A stretch of 39,815 bases of DNA from Emmonsiellopsis sp. PD_33 (lineage: Eukaryota; Ascomycota; Eurotiomycetes; Onygenales; Ajellomycetaceae): positions 1 through 39,815 of the forward strand of contig JANTQF010000324.1 in assembly GCA_032988165.1 (NCBI GenBank), read 5' to 3'. Under the pieces are notes generated by a model. The model saw nothing but the letters and a program-made list of their open reading frames with translations. It searched no databases and was not told where the DNA came from. Positions 10,725 to 20,698 of this stretch are shown here, piece by piece. Numbering within the stretch: position 1 is the first letter of the stretch; each line of letters starts with the position of its first letter. The translations under genes were made by a program, and so were the position numbers.

Positions 10725-13700
10725 TTATCTTTTGTTATTGTCACCTAGTAGGTCGTCGACGCTGGCTTTACTATTCAATAAAGCGATTGAAGCGATGACA
10801 TCTGACGGCTCTAATAGATGCCAGCTCGCAAGGGTTTGTTTCGAGCTCGCGCCGACGGTGACGGAGAAGACTTTTTCTTGGGGCAGATTGCTGTTTAGTA
10901 GAGCACGGAACATATCTGTGTATTGAACAGGATTATGTTAGCACAGTATTCTAGGAGACACCGATTCGGGAAAAATCGACATTGTCACGACCAAATCGGA
11001 CAGTGGATATACGGACCTTCATCAGTGAAATCATCCCCTAGACATAGAATAAAGTCCGGATCCTGCCCAAGTTTATACCTAAACTCGTCCACTAGCCGAG
11101 TAGCAATGGAACCTTTGTTCACAAACGTCGGGCGGACTTCTAGATTTGCCTTTCCAGACATGACTTCGACGGGCCAATTCTTTGCAACTGTGTTTTCAAG
11201 ATGCTTCTTACACTCCTTTGCTTGAAAAGCGCCATATTCCGGGTCGGCTCGACGATAATGCCATGTCAACGCGACCTTTTTCCGCTCAATGAAGGACCCC
11301 TGGGTGCGCTCAGTATAATGTTGGAAGATATTAAAAACCTCCTCCTGCCAACCCATGTCGGACTTTTCGGTTAAATTTTCCCAATCGTCACTGCGTGGTT
11401 GACGTATAAAACATCCATGCTCGGCACTCAAACCGAGTTCGGAGATGTGGCCCATCCACTCATCTAGAAACGCCTGGTCGCGGCCGCTAATGATCCATAC
11501 GTGATTCTTGCGGTCTGCCGCAAGACTTTTGATTGTACGGAGTACTCGGTCAGATGGGATGGCGGCTTGAGGGTCCTTGACAATGGGCGTGAGGGTGCCA
11601 TCGTAGTCAAACATGAACAGACGTCGCTTTGCATTTCGATATTGTGAAAGTAATTTAACTTTGTCAAGAGCAGGAGTTGCAATCGATTGGTCGAATGAAG
11701 AAAGGTTGGTTAATAAGCGTTTAAGATATTGGTCAGACCATGTGTGAACTGTGTGCGTTGTAACATGTTTATAGAGACTATTGTGCTGTTCTTCCTTTTG
11801 TTGTGGTGTCATTGTCAGAGCCTGATTGATGGCATCAGCCACGCCACCCAAATCCCAGGGGTTGATGTGAATTGCTTCCTTCAAGCTCCCGGCCGTCCCC
11901 GAGAATTCGGAGAGAATAAGGGGACCGTGATTCTCATGTTGACAAACAACATATTCCAGACCGGTTGTGTTCATGCCATCGCGAACACTGGTAATCAATC
12001 CAACATCGGCTATCCGCAAAAACGCAAAATATTGTTGCGGGGAGAGGTACTGAGAATGATGTTGCACCGGTAGGAAATCTAGGGAGCCGTATCTGCCATT
12101 GATCGTGGAGACAAGATGCGACATTTGGCTGGAGAGTTTCGCCTCGGATTCTTCCTTATCCTCCTCCAGGCTTGTCGGACTTGTCACCTGGATCAAAACG
12201 ACCTTTTCTTGCCACTGGGGATACCGTTCAAGAAAGGTTTCGAAAGCCATCATCTTTTGAGTCACTCCACGGACCGAGTCTAATCTGTCGCGTCCGATAA
12301 TAATTTTCTTCCCGTTGTATTCTTTCCTGATCCGGTTAACGAGTTTTTCAATGCCTGGATCCCCATAAGCCATCCTACGGACAGCAGCAACATCAATTCC
12401 AATAGGGAAAACATCTACCGCAACATGTGCCCCATAAGCATCGATGCCCGCAGAATTTGAATCGAACCCCAGAATCCGCTTGCAGCAGGATGAAAAATGG
12501 CGAGAATAGGAGAATGTTTGGAAGCCTAGCATATTTGCCCCCAAAACGCCGGTTAGAATATCCTTTCTTTTAGAGACGCATCGTACGAATTCGCTGCTTG
12601 GGAATGGTGTGTGAAGGTAGAAGCCGATGTATATGTTCGGAACTTTTTGGCGCAAGATGCTTGGAAGTAGAAATAGATGGTAGTCATGAATCCAAATAAT
12701 ATCGCCGGGTGTGTATGTCTCCAGGATCCGCTCAGCAAACAATTTGTTTAGCTGCACATAGTCTGTCCACCATTGGCGTTCGGACCAGCCATCCCTCGGA
12801 CCATGTTGTTTGTAATGGAGAACGGGATATAGTACGCGCTCAGCGTAACGTCTCCATCTCCTCTGATCCGTAAGACATAGCTTTTCGCCCGACGATAAGG
12901 GTTCGTCGCTTAACCATATGGGAAGGACTTTCCCATACTTGGTCATATGTAGTTGGTTCTGGAGCCGAGTTCGATCTTCTTCTGTCACAAACCTGTCTGG
13001 CGGGGGAGGCTGGGGTTTCTGGGAAGGGTCGACTGGTATCGGGGCGGATGATTTGTTCAGAGGCCCTGGGCTGGACACAGCAGGCACTGATTGGCCTGGA
13101 GGATAGTTTGGCGTAGTGCGCATCGCTGAGGGAAACTTCTCGGCCCGATCAATCTCACCGGTCCAGCCTACCAATGTGTGATCCCATGGCGCGTGTGAAG
13201 AAGCAAGGTAGGAGAATGAATCAAACAGGGCAGAGCTTCCCGATCTGTTTTTGAGCTCCTATATCAAATTATAAGCTCGGATCTCGAAAGGAGGAAATGA
13301 TTAATGAATGGGAAGGTCATACCCAATCCTGGCCGGGACGGAATGTAAGCTTGTAGGGGATGCAAAATGCTGCGCTGATGATCCTCCCTGTCAAACGCAG
13401 GCCCGGATGCCCCGCTCGGGGTTCACTTAACGAAACCGGAGGGGTTGTCGCATCCATGAGACTCAGACGGCGTAGAAGGTCTGCACCAGATTTTGCTCCC
13501 CTAGCAGCCTCTGCGGGACTCTCTGGAGATTTAGCTCGGGTTCCACTCATTCCAGACATTGCCAATGGGACGGAATTGGTGTCGTCCCCTCCAGTGTTTG
13601 TGCTACAAGGGCCCATGGAAGAATCCGGTTTCCCATTCGTCGACGTCGTCCCATGCTCAGTTTGTTTGTCAATTGAAGAGGAGGGTTCGCGGAGAGGTGC

Positions 13701-13733
13701 CTCCGGAGAGGGCAAGGCGTCTCGAGACGTCAT
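10725..13733 (-). CDS. tps2: Trehalose-6-phosphate phosphatase (Tps2/OrlA type)
   Basis: Exons 13733-13323, 13258-11017 and 10915-10725 join in frame to 947 aa. It dephosphorylates trehalose-6-phosphate in the cytosolic trehalose synthase complex. After a Ser/Pro-rich N-terminus comes GRIISAAFCIPYKLTFRPGQ, then a GT20-like domain (LVGWTGEI, WIHDYHLFLLPS, GFYLHTPFPSSE, RDGMNTTGLEYV). A C-terminal HAD phosphatase domain follows, with DYDGTLTP near residue 688 and the terminal GDDFTDED motif spanning the last junction. The synthase-type catalytic motif ERLDYxKG reads GRDRLDSVRG, so the Lys is Arg, as in Tps2 proteins whose GT domain is inactive. ATG 13733 was chosen because the frame upstream has no other ATG. 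The last intron uses a GTCCGT donor. A TATAAAA lies near 13970, upstream of the start. Confidence 0.93.
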
Positions 13734-14279
13734 GGAAACAGATTTCGAGAGCAAGACGTCAGTAGGGTTGGGCGATCTAAATACCAAGACGAGTCAGCCA
13801 AAATACCCCGCGCGACACGGAAAAACCTCCGCCCAAACGACACTGCAAGGACAACGTACAATGGATACTCGGAATGTAATATATCACAGCGCAGGAAGCA
13901 GGCAGACCAGGAACCAGGAGGTACAGAGGTCGAGACCGTCGATATCTCAGCAGGGATTGGGTTTCGTTTTATACCACACTCCAAAAACCGGGAAAGTATT
14001 GTGGCGAGCGGGGTGGGGAAGGGAACCGGCATCAACAGGCCAAGGTCATAGCGAAGCCAGTATCCTCGGAGCCCAGCAGCGGCGCTGAATGAATTACAGA
14101 TCAGAAGCAAAAGTGAAGCCGGCCATGGGTTGAGTCGAGCTTAGTTGACCTCGACCTCGACTGACATGGTCGGAGAATTGCTTTTCCGGCACTGACGTCA
14201 CCTAATTACAAGCAGCCTTCTCTATCCAACATCTCGAGTCAACTACCTCGGGGTTGGTTCTGTGAGTCTCCTATGACAG

Positions 14280-14745
14280 TGGGCAGCAGCCGGTTTTGCG
14301 AATAGTTTTGCAAAGAAGCCATCCAAAGATCTTCAATTTCAACCAACACAGCTGATTTTGACACAGAGCCTGCGCGTACTTTGAATTACACCGCAACGTC
14401 CTGTTGGGCAGCAGTTTTCGGCAGCCACTTTACCCCTTAGCCCATTGACAGCAGTTTCAGCGGTCATTTTCTTGGATCTTTGCTAAGCAGAAGGCCTGGC
14501 ATTGATAACTATATCATCCTTTTGAGAGATAGTGGTAGCAGCAGTCTACACCCCGACATCTCTGTCGGCAGCAGTTTCAGTGGTCATTTTACGCCTCAAG
14601 TCCTGACATGGGACAGCAGTTTCCAACGTTATCTCAGTTATTTTCTTGAATCTCTGGTAGTAGGCCTGGCATTGATAAACCAATCAATCTTCCCTGTTGG
14701 ACAGTAGTTTTCAACGGTATCTTCTCTCATTTTCATGACGTGCAA
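14280..14745. repeat. Cluster of diverged GRCAGCAGTTT repeats
   Basis: The motif [G/T]G[G/A]CAGCAGTTT recurs near 14406, 14447, 14567 and 14611, with a TAG variant at 14698. It is usually followed by a GGTCATTTT-like element. Two longer matches are clear: GCAGTTTCAGYGGTCATTTT at 14451 and 14571, and AGGCCTGGCATTGATAA at about 14492 and 14662. This looks like an old, decayed tandem or nested repeat. Confidence 0.6.
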
Positions 14746-15015
14746 AGGCACGTTCAAATGGCATTCAAAAACGGTGGAAAGAACAGGCGTTTTGTATGGC
14801 AATTTTCATTTGATTTTCGTGTTCATTCAGAAAAGGGGAAAGATAATAGCGCGATGGGAGCATATAGTGGACTTTGTATGCAGTTTTCTAGCTGACAGGG
14901 GGGCTGACAATATTGTCAGCTCCCTAGCTATCCTAATACAACCAACCTTCTCCCTCCAACATGAATTTTCAATTTCATTAATAAAAAAGGAGAAAAAGAA
15001 AAACAGAAACCCGGA

Positions 15016-15180
15016 CACACAGTCACACAGACACAGCCACACACAGACAGAGAGACGCAGCCACAGATGCAGACGAAGAAACACACAAACAACATCCACC
15101 CACCCACCCACAGAAAGACAGAGACAGACAGCCAGAGAGAAAGACACAGAGCCACACAGGCACACAGGCACACAGAAGAG
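15016..15180. repeat. CA/GA-rich simple-sequence tract
   Basis: About 165 nt composed of ACACAG, ACAGAG and CACCCA-type short repeats with almost no T on the plus strand. Long open frames cross it on both strands only because stops are rare in such composition. Confidence 0.75.
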
Positions 15181-15322
15181 AGCTAAGACATCATCTGAAC
15201 ATCAGGTTTGGTAGAACTTTCTAATAACCAGTTAGTTCCGCTTTATTTGTCTTATAATTGCTGGGGACAATTACTTATACAGTACATACCTGAGATAAGG
15301 GTAATAGCCTCTAAGGCTTCAG

Positions 15323-15442
15323 ATGGCGAGGAAGGACCTGGCAGAGATGGAAGAGCAGGAGAAGGAGGTGGTGAAGTTGGAGGAGGAGGAGCAGGAGAGG
15401 CCGGAGCGGCAGAGGAGGTGGATGTGGCCTTTCCTAGAATAA
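15323..15442 (+). CDS. Short acidic/Arg-rich open frame, possible transposon remnant
   Basis: ATG at 15323 opens 39 residues beginning MARKDLAEMEEQEKEVVKLE and ending RRWMWPFLE, then TAA. The heptad-like Glu/Lys pattern ending in an aromatic tail resembles the tails of repetitive fungal open frames. I cannot name the family, and there is no upstream exon that I could support. It may be a relic carried by the repeat-rich segment to its left. Confidence 0.2.
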   Translation: MARKDLAEMEEQEKEVVKLEEEEQERPERQRRWMWPFLE

Positions 15443-15553
15443 TTGCAACACTTTCTATTGGCAGTAGAACTGATGGATCAAGAGATGGGTTGGTTTGGGC
15501 AAATAAACAATAATTAATAGTCCAGTGAGAATCCCGAAGGACTTTATAGGCAT

Positions 15554-16458
15554 TTACACTGCCTTGATTGGATCTTCATCCTGCTCGGTACCTGCGATCT
15601 TCTTAGCCCCGAATAGTTCGTGGCGAGATCCCAATGATCGGGCATCCTCGGGATCGTATTTCGCGTTGATCCTGATGTCAAGGAGAACATCAATAATCTC
15701 TGTGACGCGTTTACCGAACAGTTTTCGACTCGCCTCTGTAGGATATATTAATAGACAATTCCAATGACATACTATGAAAGAATGACTTACCTTTTTCAGC
15801 GCTACTCAGAGGAATCGGGGCAGTTGGCTCAGCTTCCTCGTCGGCTGTTTCCGAGACATCCTCATCTTCCTCAATATCTTCGGGATCACGGGACAATTCG
15901 TTCTCGATCATCTCGCGAGTGATGTCCTCCTCTTCTAGGAGCACGCCCCCATCCTCATCGTTGAAATCCTCCTCGTCGGGGATGAAGTCGGAGACGTCAT
16001 CCTCATCATCAAACTCGTCCTGGGCCTCCTCATTCGCCGCTTTCTGGCCATGAGCCTGTGCTTCTGGGTCAGCAATATTTTCAACGACACCGCCAGCAAT
16101 GTCATCAAGAGAAAGCAACGAGGGGGCAGCCACATCCTCAACAGAGTTGGCAAATGATGTGTCCTGGGCAATGAGGCTCAGGTTCATTGACTGGCTAGCA
16201 ATGCTATTCACAGTTGTATCAGCGGGAAGGGGTAGGGACGCGTAGCTTACACGGCGTTGTTCCTCAGCCGTTACGGCTGGGGAGAGATCAGATCCCATCG
16301 CGATCAGGGGTCTCCACTCGTTTGAAGAAGGAAGAAACCGATAGCTGCCGTAATCTAAGGGCCGGGTTATCCTGCCCGGGCAGGATCTCACGTCTCGCCC
16401 ACTTCGACGCGGGTTGCTCGCGGCTCGAGCGGGCCACAGCTCTCTTACCAAAAGCCAT
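15554..16458 (-). CDS. Conserved-looking acidic protein of unknown function
   Basis: Exons 16458-16449, 16354-15791 and 15735-15554 join in frame to 251 aa. Exon 1 codes only for MAF and one base of the next codon; spliced, the protein starts MAFDYGSYRFLPSSNEWRPL. The body has a Ser/Leu-rich part, a long acidic stretch (DEFDDEDDVSDFIPDEEDFN) and a further Glu/Asp-rich run. The C-terminus is ordered-looking and predicted helical: KLFGKRVTEIIDVLLDIRIN, ending EDPIKAV. No domain is recognised. An acidic linker followed by a helical C-terminus suits a nuclear or complex-associated factor, but that is only inference. It shares a 329-nt divergent promoter with the nucleotidyltransferase gene. Splice signals (GTAAGA/TTAG, GTAAGT/ACAG) are good. 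Confidence 0.75.
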
Positions 16459-16787
16459 TTCTAATTAAAAAAAAAGGGGGGGGGGGAAGAAGAAGTAGAA
16501 GTGAAGTAATAGTGAAAGAAAAAAAGAATTGTGGAATGGTGTATGTAGTTGTTGTTTATTTCTCACAATCCGTTGATAAAGGAGAGAGGGGGAGGTTGGG
16601 TGTTGATGTTGATGACGTCAGCGGCAGCTGGGGGAAGCGCGATCCGGGCCACTGCCAACAGCCAATCAAGAATAACCAAGCACGTGATATAAAATTTCAG
16701 CCTCCAGTGCTGAATTCTCTTACTTGTGGTTCTGGGGCATCAGTTCGGCGTTAACAATAACCGCGATAACGGCCTCCAGATTCGTGG
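16459..16787. promoter_or_regulatory. Divergent promoter with CRE, E-box and TATA
   Basis: Between two head-to-head genes. A perfect palindromic cAMP-response-like site TGACGTCA lies at 16613-16620. An E-box CACGTG is at 16681-16686, immediately followed by TATAAAA at 16688-16694, about 94 nt before the right-hand ATG. An A/G homopolymer tract (16467-16489) sits just upstream of the left-hand start. Factor identities are not known. Confidence 0.5.
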
Positions 16788-18389
16788 ATGATTTCTACGA
16801 CTCTTGCAGCTCCATCTAGAGCTATATGCGCCCGATGCTTCATCTTACGCGCCCGTCGACAGTACCATGATGCTCCCTCTGGTCGCTGGCGGCCACGGAA
16901 CGAACCCAAGGTCGTGCCTGATTCCCTGAGCGAAACCCTTCGAACCCATCAAGACGCAAACCGTCCATCTCTTATACGCAAGATACCCGTTCCGGAGAAC
17001 CCCCATTCCGGAATTTTTCGACCGAAATGGGACGATCATCCTACCAACAAAGATACCTCCTATAAACCCCCACTATCGAAACCTGAGCTTCACAAAAGTT
17101 GGGACAATGATAGAAGCCTTGCCAGTTCCGAGCGGACTTCAACCCTCCAAAGCGAGAAAGAAGGTTGCTATCCACACCTCTCGTGGACAACCGATTCGAT
17201 CTATCAGCCCTCGACCGGATTCATTTGGCTGGATCACATCCAAGGATCAGCGATTGATGGAATTTCACGCCTGGATGAAGAGATTAAAGCATATGAAACA
17301 TATATGGTGCCGAATGCCCAAGAAAGAGATGTCGTCTCAAAAATTCACAATGATATAACGCGAATTTTACGGGGCGGGACAGTTGACTCGCCCATACTCA
17401 TAGGCTCTAGGCGCACAGGAATGGCTGTTCCGCATTCATCAATCGACTTCCTAATTCCGATCCCTGACCCGCACAGAGTTGACGGTTGCCGTGGACCAAG
17501 TCCCACCAGACCAAAAATGGTCCTCGTCCATCGGGAACACCTACGGCTTATTGACGCAAAACTTAGAGCATCCCATATATTTTCAAAGATTCTTCCAAGA
17601 CGAGAGGAGGATCGGATCCTAACCGCTATCCACGGCAAAACCGGTTTGCAGTTGTCGTTTCGTTGCGCTACAGACCTACCTGCTTCCCTAGATCTCATTT
17701 CCTACTACAATGCTGAATTTCCGAGTTTTCGTCCATTGTATCTGACGCTGCGTATGGTTCTTGAAACGCGAGGTATCCTGGGTCGCAGTACTGGCACTGT
17801 GGATTCGTACGGCCTGATGATGATGATTGTCGCCGCGCTCAAAATCCAGGAGGGCAAGTACCATCGCCAAAGCATAGGCCAACAACTCCTCCATGTCCTC
17901 GAATTCTACTTGCAAACGGATTTTACAAAGTACGGCATTTCCATCGAGCCACCCAGTCTCTTCCAAAAAACTATGAAGGGGAAGAAGGGCAGGGACCTTA
18001 CTGATGGAGATGCACCATATTTAAGAGGCCAGCGTAGCATCAGCAAACGCACCGCACTACTACCGCACCGGAATATGCTCTGCCTCCAGGATCCAGCTGA
18101 TTTCATGCACGACCTTGGAACAGATTCTGTGCGTATGTCGGACATGCAACACTTGTTTCAAGAAGTGTATGATGATATCAATTCCCGGATCCGAAAATGG
18201 GACGGCGACTGCACGGTGGGTGACATGGGCGACGCGTCGTCTCGAGTCGAGCGTAGCTGTCAGGATGTGCAGAGCAACAGTATGCTCGCGCTTGCGGTGG
18301 GAGCGAATTATGAGGACATGGAACGATTCAGGGATAAGATCCTACTCGCTGCTAAAGACGATGAACGGTACCCGTCTCAAGAAATGTAG
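16788..18389 (+). CDS. Mitochondrial Cid1/Trf-like nucleotidyltransferase, degenerate active site
   Basis: A single exon of 533 aa. The N-terminus MISTTLAAPSRAICARCFIL then RARRQYH is Arg-rich without acids, a probable mitochondrial presequence. The nucleotidyltransferase palm has ILIGSRRTGMAVPHSSIDFL at about 203-222; it aligns with the noncanonical poly(A) polymerase motif GSx(9)SDxD, but the first Asp is Ser218 and only Asp220 remains. The third catalytic Asp, expected in the D[IV]SF strand, is Gln288 (LQLSF). The PAP-associated region follows: VDSYGLMMMIVAALKIQEG (338-356) and LCLQDPADFMHDLGTDS near 425-440. Family enzymes add nucleotides to RNA 3' ends; this copy may bind RNA without catalysis, or may be a divergent partner protein. 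The frame is long and intact, so it is under coding constraint. Confidence 0.8.
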   Translation: MISTTLAAPSRAICARCFILRARRQYHDAPSGRWRPRNEPKVVPDSLSETLRTHQDANRPSLIRKIPVPENPHSGIFRPKWDDHPTNKDTSYKPPLSKPELHKSWDNDRSLASSERTSTLQSEKEGCYPHLSWTTDSIYQPSTGFIWLDHIQGSAIDGISRLDEEIKAYETYMVPNAQERDVVSKIHNDITRILRGGTVDSPILIGSRRTGMAVPHSSIDFLIPIPDPHRVDGCRGPSPTRPKMVLVHREHLRLIDAKLRASHIFSKILPRREEDRILTAIHGKTGLQLSFRCATDLPASLDLISYYNAEFPSFRPLYLTLRMVLETRGILGRSTGTVDSYGLMMMIVAALKIQEGKYHRQSIGQQLLHVLEFYLQTDFTKYGISIEPPSLFQKTMKGKKGRDLTDGDAPYLRGQRSISKRTALLPHRNMLCLQDPADFMHDLGTDSVRMSDMQHLFQEVYDDINSRIRKWDGDCTVGDMGDASSRVERSCQDVQSNSMLALAVGANYEDMERFRDKILLAAKDDERYPSQEM

Positions 18390-18826
18390 CAGGATGCCCA
18401 CCATGAACGACGATTAGTAAGCACAGACATGGGAAATTGGCCTTCGGGGCACGCTGAGCGGAATCGTTTACCCGCCTAGGAGGCTTTCATGATGTTTCAC
18501 CGTGTATTACTGACTTTTGATCAACTCCAATTCATCCTTTTCTGCCTTTTATACTTTTTCATAAATACTTTTGTTTGGATTTATTTCCATATTTCTCGTC
18601 GTTGCATCAAACTTAACTAACACAACAGCACAAACTATGTCAACTGGATTGGTAAGTACCATGCGCCAAAACAATATCGAATTCCTTGAAGCTAGGAAAT
18701 AGTTGATTTCCCATCGCATATCCATGAACGCGGTGACAATGAACCACATCGCTTATCTTACTCGGCTGACCGTGCATCGCCATTCCTCCCCGACAAACCC
18801 AGGCCCCCTATTCCTTGCTTTGAATT
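18390..18826. other. Convergent 3' intergenic region
   Basis: AT-rich 3' flanks of the nucleotidyltransferase (+) and UstYa-like (-) genes. A sequence resembling a branch site and acceptor followed by ATGTCAACTGGATTG and a consensus GTAAGT donor sits at about 18617-18656, but no convincing spliced product could be assembled. Confidence 0.45.
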
Positions 18827-19848
18827 TCATGGAATCGCCGGCAGTTCAATATCTCCTGGGCGCTTCAACACCCGAACATCCTTATAAATATCCGCAGCAA
18901 TCTGATGATCCACCACCCACTGCCTAATCTCATGAAAATTCTTACACTTGTGGTTCGTATGAAAATCTACAAACGGTGCATCAATATCCTTGATCCAATA
19001 CTGTCCAAACACACCCAGGTCTGGCTGGCACATTACCACCTGCCGCAAGATATCGATGCAGTGGTTCACGTGCGTTTTGACGATGGGTGGCGCGTTGGCG
19101 AAGGGCCCCATGGCCTTTGCGAGATAGTAGTCATAGTTCCAATGCGTGGCTTGGCGGAGGAGATCGACGCAGTGGAGGTGGTGCTCAAATTCGAAGAGGA
19201 CCGGGTGTCCGCCGCCGTCTGAGATGCGGAGTTTGGCGTGCCCTGGGGTGAGTCCGTATTTGGTTGCGAGGGCTTCAGGGACTATATAGTGGCGGTCTGG
19301 TGGTTGGGAATGGGTAAGTGTGGAACTCGGCTAGTGGACTTTGCAACATGCGTTTTACATACTCTGCACTCCCAATTGCATCCATGCCTCGTCTACCTCG
19401 TCACCCGCATCCTGTGTGTACCTGCTCGCGTTCAAGAACTTCCCGTCGAATTGTCTCGTTTGGTAGGTGATTTTGAGGTCTTCCATAATCGGTGATGCTA
19501 AAACATTTGCTCTTTAGTTTTTCCATCATTTTAAACACCAAGGGCGGGGGAAATGGGAGGAATAGGGGGAAATATCATACGACCCCGTGCGGTATAGAGC
19601 GAGCAGACATCATTCAGATCAGCTGGCTTCCGCAGCTGTATCAGAACGATGACGTTCACCAGAAGGGACAATCCGAAGAAGAACAGAAATGCATAATGCA
19701 GCCATTGTCGTCGTCGCTTGGGGAGTGGTGGTGGTACCGAGAGCGATTCGGAGATTAAAGACTCGGCTTCCTCCTCGTCATGGGATTCCTTTGAGCTTGA
19801 GGGACGTGCTTCCTTCATCTCTGTGTATTTGTATTCCTTTGAAGACAT
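18827..19848 (-). CDS. UstYa-family (DUF3328) RiPP oxidase
   Basis: Exons 19848-19581, 19497-19363 and 19296-18827 join in frame (introns 83 and 66 nt) to 290 aa. A cytosolic Ser/Glu-rich N-terminus precedes one membrane segment (about residues 49-70, WLHYAFLFFFGLSLLVNVIV). Then come the family segments ITYQTRQFDGKFLNASRY and VDEAWMQLGVQNRHYIVPEA. Both hallmark motifs are intact: HHLHC (173-177) and HVNHC (210-214). The second is followed by IDILRQVVMCQPD and the DFHTNHKCKNF region. UstYa-type proteins catalyse oxidative macrocyclisation of dikaritin cores (ustiloxin, asperipin, phomopsin pathways), probably in secretory membranes. The gene is divergent from a Kex2-repeat precursor 850 nt away, which strongly supports that role. 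It is a single copy, as in the asperipin pathway, where one such enzyme serves. Confidence 0.93.
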
Positions 19849-20698
19849 CTTGCAGTGGAACGTGGAAGGGAAAGGGGGGGTGCAGCGATTTCAATTGCCA
19901 CCTGTTGATGCGGAGTGGCTATGATGAATCTTCTTTATGGCAGTATTAAAATACGGAAACGACGGACGAAGAAATGGACGAAGGACAGTTGGGGCGGCCG
20001 CATTCGAAATGACTCAAGCCAAGTTCTGGAGAATCCGGATGGCGGGATATCTCTCCTCCATGTCCGAACCGGCGGATCAAGGGGAATTCATATTTATCCC
20101 AACATGATTCCTTGGGAAGCATGGATAACGGAGCTAAAGTTTGCTCCTATATAGGCAGCATTCTGTTTTGTTTCCCGTTTTCCCCGAACGCAGTGGGGAC
20201 CTATCCTGCACGTACCCCGCGTTCTTACCAGTTCCAGCGACATCAGCATGAAGACCCCGCTATGATAAAGATGGCTGATTTGCGGTGTTACTGAATCGGT
20301 GTGTATTTTAGCCGGCACTTCAGCTATCCACGTCATGTTTTATTCTGATACGCCTATACAGCAGGAGAGGGAGCACGAATCGGATTACCACCTACACAAG
20401 AAGGAAGAATACGCCTACCATCCTTGCTTACTTCGAAGATGAATTCAGCCGGACCCCCGAGGACTAACCACCCCCATGGCAGGATCAAACTGAGGGCAGG
20501 GACTGAGTGCCATCCCGCTGGTTCAAATCGGACCAGTATCAGATATATGTCTATATAAAGTCCCACAGGAGTCCTATCCGCCGGTCGTATCTGGTCTCGT
20601 CAAGTCATTCAGAACGAAAACGCAAGCGCCACTTGACTTCCCAAACCATACCCATTATCAAATCCCTCTCAAAAGCACCCACCAACAAATCACCCACC
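19849..20698. promoter_or_regulatory. Shared divergent promoter of the RiPP pair
   Basis: An 850-nt intergenic region between the oxidase and precursor starts. TATATAAA at 20552-20559 lies 140 nt before the precursor ATG. The 8-mer CCGGCGGA occurs at 20069-20076, and its reverse complement TCCGCCGG at 20577-20584. This CGG-containing inverted pair could be bound by a Zn2Cys6 regulator. No regulator gene is visible in the window, so this is inference. Confidence 0.4.

Larger units (their letters stand above)
13734..15553. other. 1.8-kb intergenic region with degenerate repeats
   Basis: Contains the trehalose phosphatase promoter (minus-strand TATAAAAC near 13967-13974), a cluster of diverged repeats (14280-14745), a CA/GA-rich simple tract (about 15016-15180) and a short acidic open frame at 15323-15442. 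The long plus-strand open frame starting at 13360 is antisense to phosphatase exon 1 and is not a gene. Confidence 0.5.

Noticed and set aside
13360..14088. Long plus-strand open frame (242 codons)
   Set aside because: Antisense to the first exon of the trehalose phosphatase gene, whose minus-strand frame carries a conserved Tps2 N-terminal segment and splices correctly.
14735..15214. Open frames across the CA/GA-rich tract
   Set aside because: Simple-sequence composition removes stop codons; the translation is low complexity with no domain.
18617..18926. Possible spliced small plus-strand gene starting ATGTCAACTGG with a GTAAGT donor
   Set aside because: The downstream part overlaps the UstYa-like gene antisense, and no consistent exon structure or recognisable protein results.
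20515..20535. tRNA-like GGTTCAAATCGGACC segment
   Set aside because: It resembles a T-arm only; no acceptor, D-arm or anticodon arm could be fitted around it. No tRNA or rRNA gene was found by eye in the window.
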